NCBI GenBank assembly: GCA_038249115.1
Contig: JBBRWQ010000071.1
Coordinates: forward strand, 1 to 17,112
DNA from: UBA4719 sp038249115
GTDB lineage: Bacteria > Actinomycetota > Actinomycetes > Actinomycetales > Dermatophilaceae
Length of the DNA: 17,112 nt
Direction: 5' to 3'
The stretch's first letter is position 1; every line of letters starts with the position of its first letter. The translations under genes and the position numbers were made by a program. This document shows positions 13,686 through 17,112 of this stretch, piece after piece. The notes beneath the pieces are model-generated. The model made no database searches. It was not told where the DNA came from and saw nothing but the letters and a program-made list of their open reading frames with translations.

Positions 13686-15947
13686 TCACTCGGTCACGGT
13701 GATTCCGGCCGCGGCGCCGCCGGAGGCGTCCGGACCGACGGTCACCAGTGCCTCCCCCGGGTCGACGCGCAAGGTCATGGTGCGGTTGTAGTAGGCGAGC
13801 TGTGCAGGGGTGATCGTGAAGGTGGCGGTGCCCGTCGCTCCTGGGGCCAGCTCGAGGCTTACCCAGTCTGCGAGCTCGCGCAGCGGCCGTGTCACATCGG
13901 CTACGAGATCGCGCAGGTAGAGCTGCACGACCTCGCGCCCCGGGCGTGAACCAGTGTTGGTGACATCGATGCTCAACTCGATCGATCCGCCGTGCAGTGG
14001 CATCTCGAGAGCGGACAGTCGCAGTGGCCCGTAGCTGAACGCCGTGTAGGTCAGCCCCCAGCCGAACGGGAGACGTGGCACGACCAAGGCGTCGAGGTAC
14101 CGACCATGTACCGGATCGTCCGCCGCCTCGATGGGACGGCCGGTGGGTCGGGCAAGCGAGCTGGACGGAAGGTGGCCGACGCTGCGGGGAAACGTCATCG
14201 GCAGGCGCCCACCCGGCGAGCGGTCACCGAACAGGGTCTCAATCAGCGCCGGTCCGGCCTCGACCCCCGGGTGCCATGCGATCAGCACGGCGTCAGCGAG
14301 ATCCAGAACCTCACCGAGGTCCAAGGGTCTGCCGGTAAACACAACGACGACAAGGGGTTTGCCGATTGCCGCGATCGCGCGAAGGACGTCGAGCTGACCC
14401 GCAGGCAGGCCGATATCAGTGACTGAGTTGGCTTCGCCCGACCGCGAAGGGTGTTCGCCGACCAGTGCGACGGTGACGTCAGCCTGCCGGACCAAGTGCA
14501 CCGTTCGGTCGCTGAAGCGCCCGTCGTCGACAACCGCGCTGTCCTGCAACCGAGCCCGTATGGCGGATGCCGGGCTGGCGACGTCCTCACCCCGGCCGTC
14601 CAGGGACCAGGTGCCCAGCAGCACCTCGCCCTCCTCGGCGAACGGACCAGTCAACAGGACGCGACCCGAGTTTGGAGCCAGCGGAAGGGTGCCGTTGTTG
14701 GACAGCAGGACGAAAGACGACGCGGCCGCATCTCGGGCCAGGGCCCGGGCGGACACGCCAGGTTCAGGGGTTTCAGCGGACGCCCACGCGGCCAGGACCG
14801 CAGGAGCCACGGACTGGGACGCTTCGCCGGGGACCGTTGTGGGAGTGGTCGATCCGATATAGGGCCGTTCGAAAAGCCCAAGCCTAAGCTTGAGCCGGAT
14901 GATGCGCCGAGCCGCGTCGTCGACCAGTTCGAGCGGAACCTGTCCGGCTTCGACCAGCCCCGCGAGGTGTGCGGAGTACGCGCCAGTGACCATGTCGATG
15001 TCCACGCCGGCGGCGATCGCCTGGGCCGCTGCATCCCGCAGATCGCTGGCGACACCTTGCTTGACCAGCTGACCGACGCCGTCCATGTCGGCAACGACGA
15101 CACCGTCGAAGCCCCACTCGCCCTTGAGGACCTCACGGAGCAGTCGGCGGTGGGCGTGCATCGGCACACCGTCGACATCGGTGAAGGCTGCCATGACGGT
15201 GGCACACCCGGCATCGACAGCGGCCCGAAACGGCCTCAGATGGACATTGCGAAGAGTGTTCTCGCCAACGTGGACGGTCCCGTAGTCCCGGCCACCCTCA
15301 ACCATTCCGTAACCGACAAAGTGTTTCGCGCACGCCGCGACCGTCCCCGGCTCGCCGAGGGTGTCGCTCTGGAAGCCATGCACCATCGCAGCACCGAGTC
15401 GACCGGCCAGCACCGGTGCCTCACCCAGCGATTCGGCGACCCGGCCCCACCGGGGTTCCTCGGAGATATCCAGCATCGGGGCGAACGTCCAGGCGACTCC
15501 GTCCAGACTCGCCTCGGCGGCGGCGACCCGCGAGGTACGAAATACCAGGTCCTCGTCCCAGGTGGCCGCGAGACCGAGCGGGATCGGGAAGACGGTCCGG
15601 TGTCCGTGGATGACGTCCCGCCCGAGCAACAGGGGGATCCCCAGCCGTGACTCCTCGACCGCAATCCGTTGCGCTGCATCGAGAGCGGGGACCTGCATGC
15701 CCGCGTCGCGTTCGTTGCCTGCCGTCGCCCCACTGGCGATGAGACTCGACCCGATGCTGCCCTTGCGGAGGAGCTGCGCATCGGCGATGGGGTCGACGTT
15801 GGCAACCTGGTGGGTCTGCCCCACCTTCTCGGCCAAGGTCATCTCGGACAGCAGCGCCTTGACGCGTTCTTCGAGAGGGAGGTCGATCCGCAACCAAGGC
15901 CGACCGGTGCTGCCCAATGACCCGTTGCCGCCAGGTGTGGTGGTCAT
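13686..15947 (-). CDS. Glycoside hydrolase family 3 beta-glucosidase
   Basis: 753 residues, no signal peptide, so cytoplasmic. The N-terminal (beta/alpha)8 domain has GRDVIHG (D111), PRWGR (166-169), KH at 208-209 and the catalytic nucleophile D287 in GVVVADMDG. The C-terminal sandwich domain shows LLGTWSLDG and VALVGEHPSRSGEAN, where E505 is a likely acid/base. A fibronectin III-like end (NTGSRPGREVVQLYLRD, TRPLRELADW) completes the usual three-domain beta-glucosidase. An Ala/Pro-rich insert (about 367-400, STTPTTVPGEASQSVAPAVL) sits between the first two domains. Start ATG 15947 lies one base after the stop of the GH94 phosphorylase gene (TGACATG), so the two are coupled: together they would break down imported beta-linked gluco-oligosaccharides. 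Convergent with the cupin gene. Confidence 0.92.
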   Translation of the reverse strand: MTTTPGGNGSLGSTGRPWLRIDLPLEERVKALLSEMTLAEKVGQTHQVANVDPIADAQLLRKGSIGSSLIASGATAGNERDAGMQVPALDAAQRIAVEESRLGIPLLLGRDVIHGHRTVFPIPLGLAATWDEDLVFRTSRVAAAEASLDGVAWTFAPMLDISEEPRWGRVAESLGEAPVLAGRLGAAMVHGFQSDTLGEPGTVAACAKHFVGYGMVEGGRDYGTVHVGENTLRNVHLRPFRAAVDAGCATVMAAFTDVDGVPMHAHRRLLREVLKGEWGFDGVVVADMDGVGQLVKQGVASDLRDAAAQAIAAGVDIDMVTGAYSAHLAGLVEAGQVPLELVDDAARRIIRLKLRLGLFERPYIGSTTPTTVPGEASQSVAPAVLAAWASAETPEPGVSARALARDAAASSFVLLSNNGTLPLAPNSGRVLLTGPFAEEGEVLLGTWSLDGRGEDVASPASAIRARLQDSAVVDDGRFSDRTVHLVRQADVTVALVGEHPSRSGEANSVTDIGLPAGQLDVLRAIAAIGKPLVVVVFTGRPLDLGEVLDLADAVLIAWHPGVEAGPALIETLFGDRSPGGRLPMTFPRSVGHLPSSSLARPTGRPIEAADDPVHGRYLDALVVPRLPFGWGLTYTAFSYGPLRLSALEMPLHGGSIELSIDVTNTGSRPGREVVQLYLRDLVADVTRPLRELADWVSLELAPGATGTATFTITPAQLAYYNRTMTLRVDPGEALVTVGPDASGGAAAGITVTE

Positions 15948-15948
15948 G

Positions 15949-17112
15949 TCAGGACAGCCGGATCTCGAGGTGGTTCTGTCCGGAGGCTTTCATGCCCGCT
16001 GTGACCAGTTCCATGTCGATGGCGACGCCAGGGGGACGGTAGGGGTTGGACAGGGAAGTCATCGCCAGGGGAACGCCGTCCAGCGCCACCCCCACAGGTC
16101 CCACGCCCCGAGGTCCGACCTTGAAGGTCAGGTCCACCGGTATGCCGTCCAGTGGCACGGTCGCCTGCAGCCCGTCCAGAGCGGGGGCGAGCACCGGGTC
16201 GATCTCCAGGACGTTGCCGCGCCGTCGGACACCGAGCAGGCACTCGACGACCAGCCGCAGGAACAGACCCGGGCCGGAGGAGTAGACCCGCCAGCCGCCC
16301 TCGAGCGGCACCGTGCCATCCATCACCTCGCCATAGTGCTCAGCGGCCTCATACCGGTCGGCGAACGTGGCGTCGGATGAGGAGTAGTAGCAGGTCGACT
16401 GTCGCGGCCGGGCGTTCGGGATTCGCTCGGTGACGCCGATCGGGTTTGCCAGGGCCAGAGCCTCGAGCAGCTTCTCGGCGTCACCGTGGCGGGCCAGCGC
16501 TTCGGCATAACGCAGGTGGGCATGCGTGTACATGATCCCGATCTCGCGACCGAAGAACGTGCTGGCCTCTGCCCGCTGGAAGACCTCCATCGGGCCGCCG
16601 TGGTACTGCGCCGGCCGGTCGAAGAGCCGTGCGCCGTCCGGGCCCAGCAGATGTTTGCCGATGGTGTCCAGGTGTTCGCGTGCCTCGGCCGGGGAGAGCA
16701 GGTCGCCGGAGATCGCGTGGATGATCTGCAGCAGGCCGTATTTGAGGCCGGTCCGCTGGTCCGACGGATGGACGAGGTGCTCGATCGACCCGTCGTCGGC
16801 GAACAGCCCGTAGCCAGCCAGCACCCCGTCGCGCATCAGCAGCGTGTGCGTGGCCTCAGCGGTCTCGCCAGCCATCCGTTCGGACTGATCGGCGAATACC
16901 GTTGCGTCCACTGCGTTCTGAGCCTCGAGCTGAGAGCTGACCGTCCGCAGTGAGGCAGCCAGGGCTCGTAACGCCTGCACCTTCAGGGTCGCAGTCCATG
17001 TCGAAGCCAGGCGCGCAGCCAGTTGTGGGTCGGCCGGTTGCAGCGAGTCGTTCCAGTCGCCGTGCCCGTATGCCGGTAGCGGGGTCCCCGGGACCGTGCT
17101 GACGGTGATGAT
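15949..17112 (-). CDS. Glycoside hydrolase family 94 phosphorylase, C-terminal part (5' end outside window)
   Basis: The frame is open to the right edge; the codons before 16980 read YGHGDWNDSLQPADPQL, the GH94 catalytic signature (GDWND, with the general-acid aspartate), so the gene starts beyond the window and the GTG at 16980 is internal. About 387 residues are seen. The rest matches the end of the (alpha/alpha)6 barrel: TCYYSSSDATFADRYEAAEH, GGWRVYSSGPGLFLRLVVECLLGV and then the C-terminal sandwich (LEIDPVLAPALDGLQATVPL). GH94 enzymes cleave beta-glucosides with phosphate to sugar-1-phosphate. The DWNDSLQPA form, without the Gly that follows DWND in cellobiose phosphorylase as I recall it, and the GH3 partner suggest a 1,2-beta-oligoglucan type, but this is inference. 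Confidence 0.85.
   Translation of the reverse strand: MITVSTVPGTPLPAYGHGDWNDSLQPADPQLAARLASTWTATLKVQALRALAASLRTVSSQLEAQNAVDATVFADQSERMAGETAEATHTLLMRDGVLAGYGLFADDGSIEHLVHPSDQRTGLKYGLLQIIHAISGDLLSPAEAREHLDTIGKHLLGPDGARLFDRPAQYHGGPMEVFQRAEASTFFGREIGIMYTHAHLRYAEALARHGDAEKLLEALALANPIGVTERIPNARPRQSTCYYSSSDATFADRYEAAEHYGEVMDGTVPLEGGWRVYSSGPGLFLRLVVECLLGVRRRGNVLEIDPVLAPALDGLQATVPLDGIPVDLTFKVGPRGVGPVGVALDGVPLAMTSLSNPYRPPGVAIDMELVTAGMKASGQNHLEIRLS

Noticed and set aside
14451..15650. 399-residue plus-strand frame opposite the GH3 gene
   Set aside because: Shadow of the GH3 coding sequence, which carries all catalytic motifs on the minus strand.
1..17112. CRISPR arrays, insertion sequences, phage genes, riboswitches
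   Set aside because: No regularly spaced repeats, transposase or phage families were seen, and no riboswitch-like leader could be recognised in the short intergenic gaps.

Overview
The window is about 17 kb of high-GC DNA with strong G/C third-position codon bias, GTG starts, ATGA/GTGA gene overlaps and G/C-rich hairpins without U tails. Its families (LuxR-type large ATPase regulator, PGPGW membrane protein, PIG-V-like glycosyltransferase, DUF664/DinB proteins) point to an actinobacterial chromosome, possibly Nocardioides-like; the genus is a guess. There is no phage, plasmid, transposase, integrase or CRISPR signal.

Layout, left to right. (1) 3-602: 3' part of a DinB-family gene on +, facing a broken DUF664/DinB fragment on - (622-780). 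(2) 994-3277: a secreted HEXXH metallopeptidase with an immune-inhibitor-A-like C-terminus, interrupted by a one-base frameshift in a C7G5 run near 1350-1361, followed by two strong hairpins. (3) 3579-7009, - strand: a roughly 980-residue LuxR/MalT-like (LAL) ATPase regulator and, upstream of it, a 98-residue exported membrane protein whose upstream region carries two operator-like repeats spaced 22 bp. A 14-bp hairpin separates the two genes. (4) 7256-7332: tRNA-Val(CAC) with encoded CCA; the sequence just past its 3' end repeats half of the hairpin at 3368. (5) 7399-11060, - strand: a tightly packed four-gene unit with a PIG-V/GT76-like mannosyltransferase, PabB, PabC and a PGPGW membrane protein. 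(6) 11145-12409, + strand: an MscS channel overlapping a single-pass membrane protein with a Thr/Pro-rich tail. (7) 12468-13644: a TetR regulator and a cupin transcribed divergently around a near-perfect palindrome. (8) 13686-17112, - strand: a GH3 beta-glucosidase one base behind the 3' end of a GH94 phosphorylase, a cytoplasmic oligosaccharide phosphorolysis/hydrolysis pair.

The clearest functional units are PabB-PabC (p-aminobenzoate for folate), TetR-cupin autoregulation, and GH94-GH3 sugar use. The less explained parts are the small exported protein with its tandem operator next to the LAL regulator, the MscS/Thr-Pro pair, and the shared hairpin/tRNA repeat. No clearly new system is proven here; these are the best candidates.
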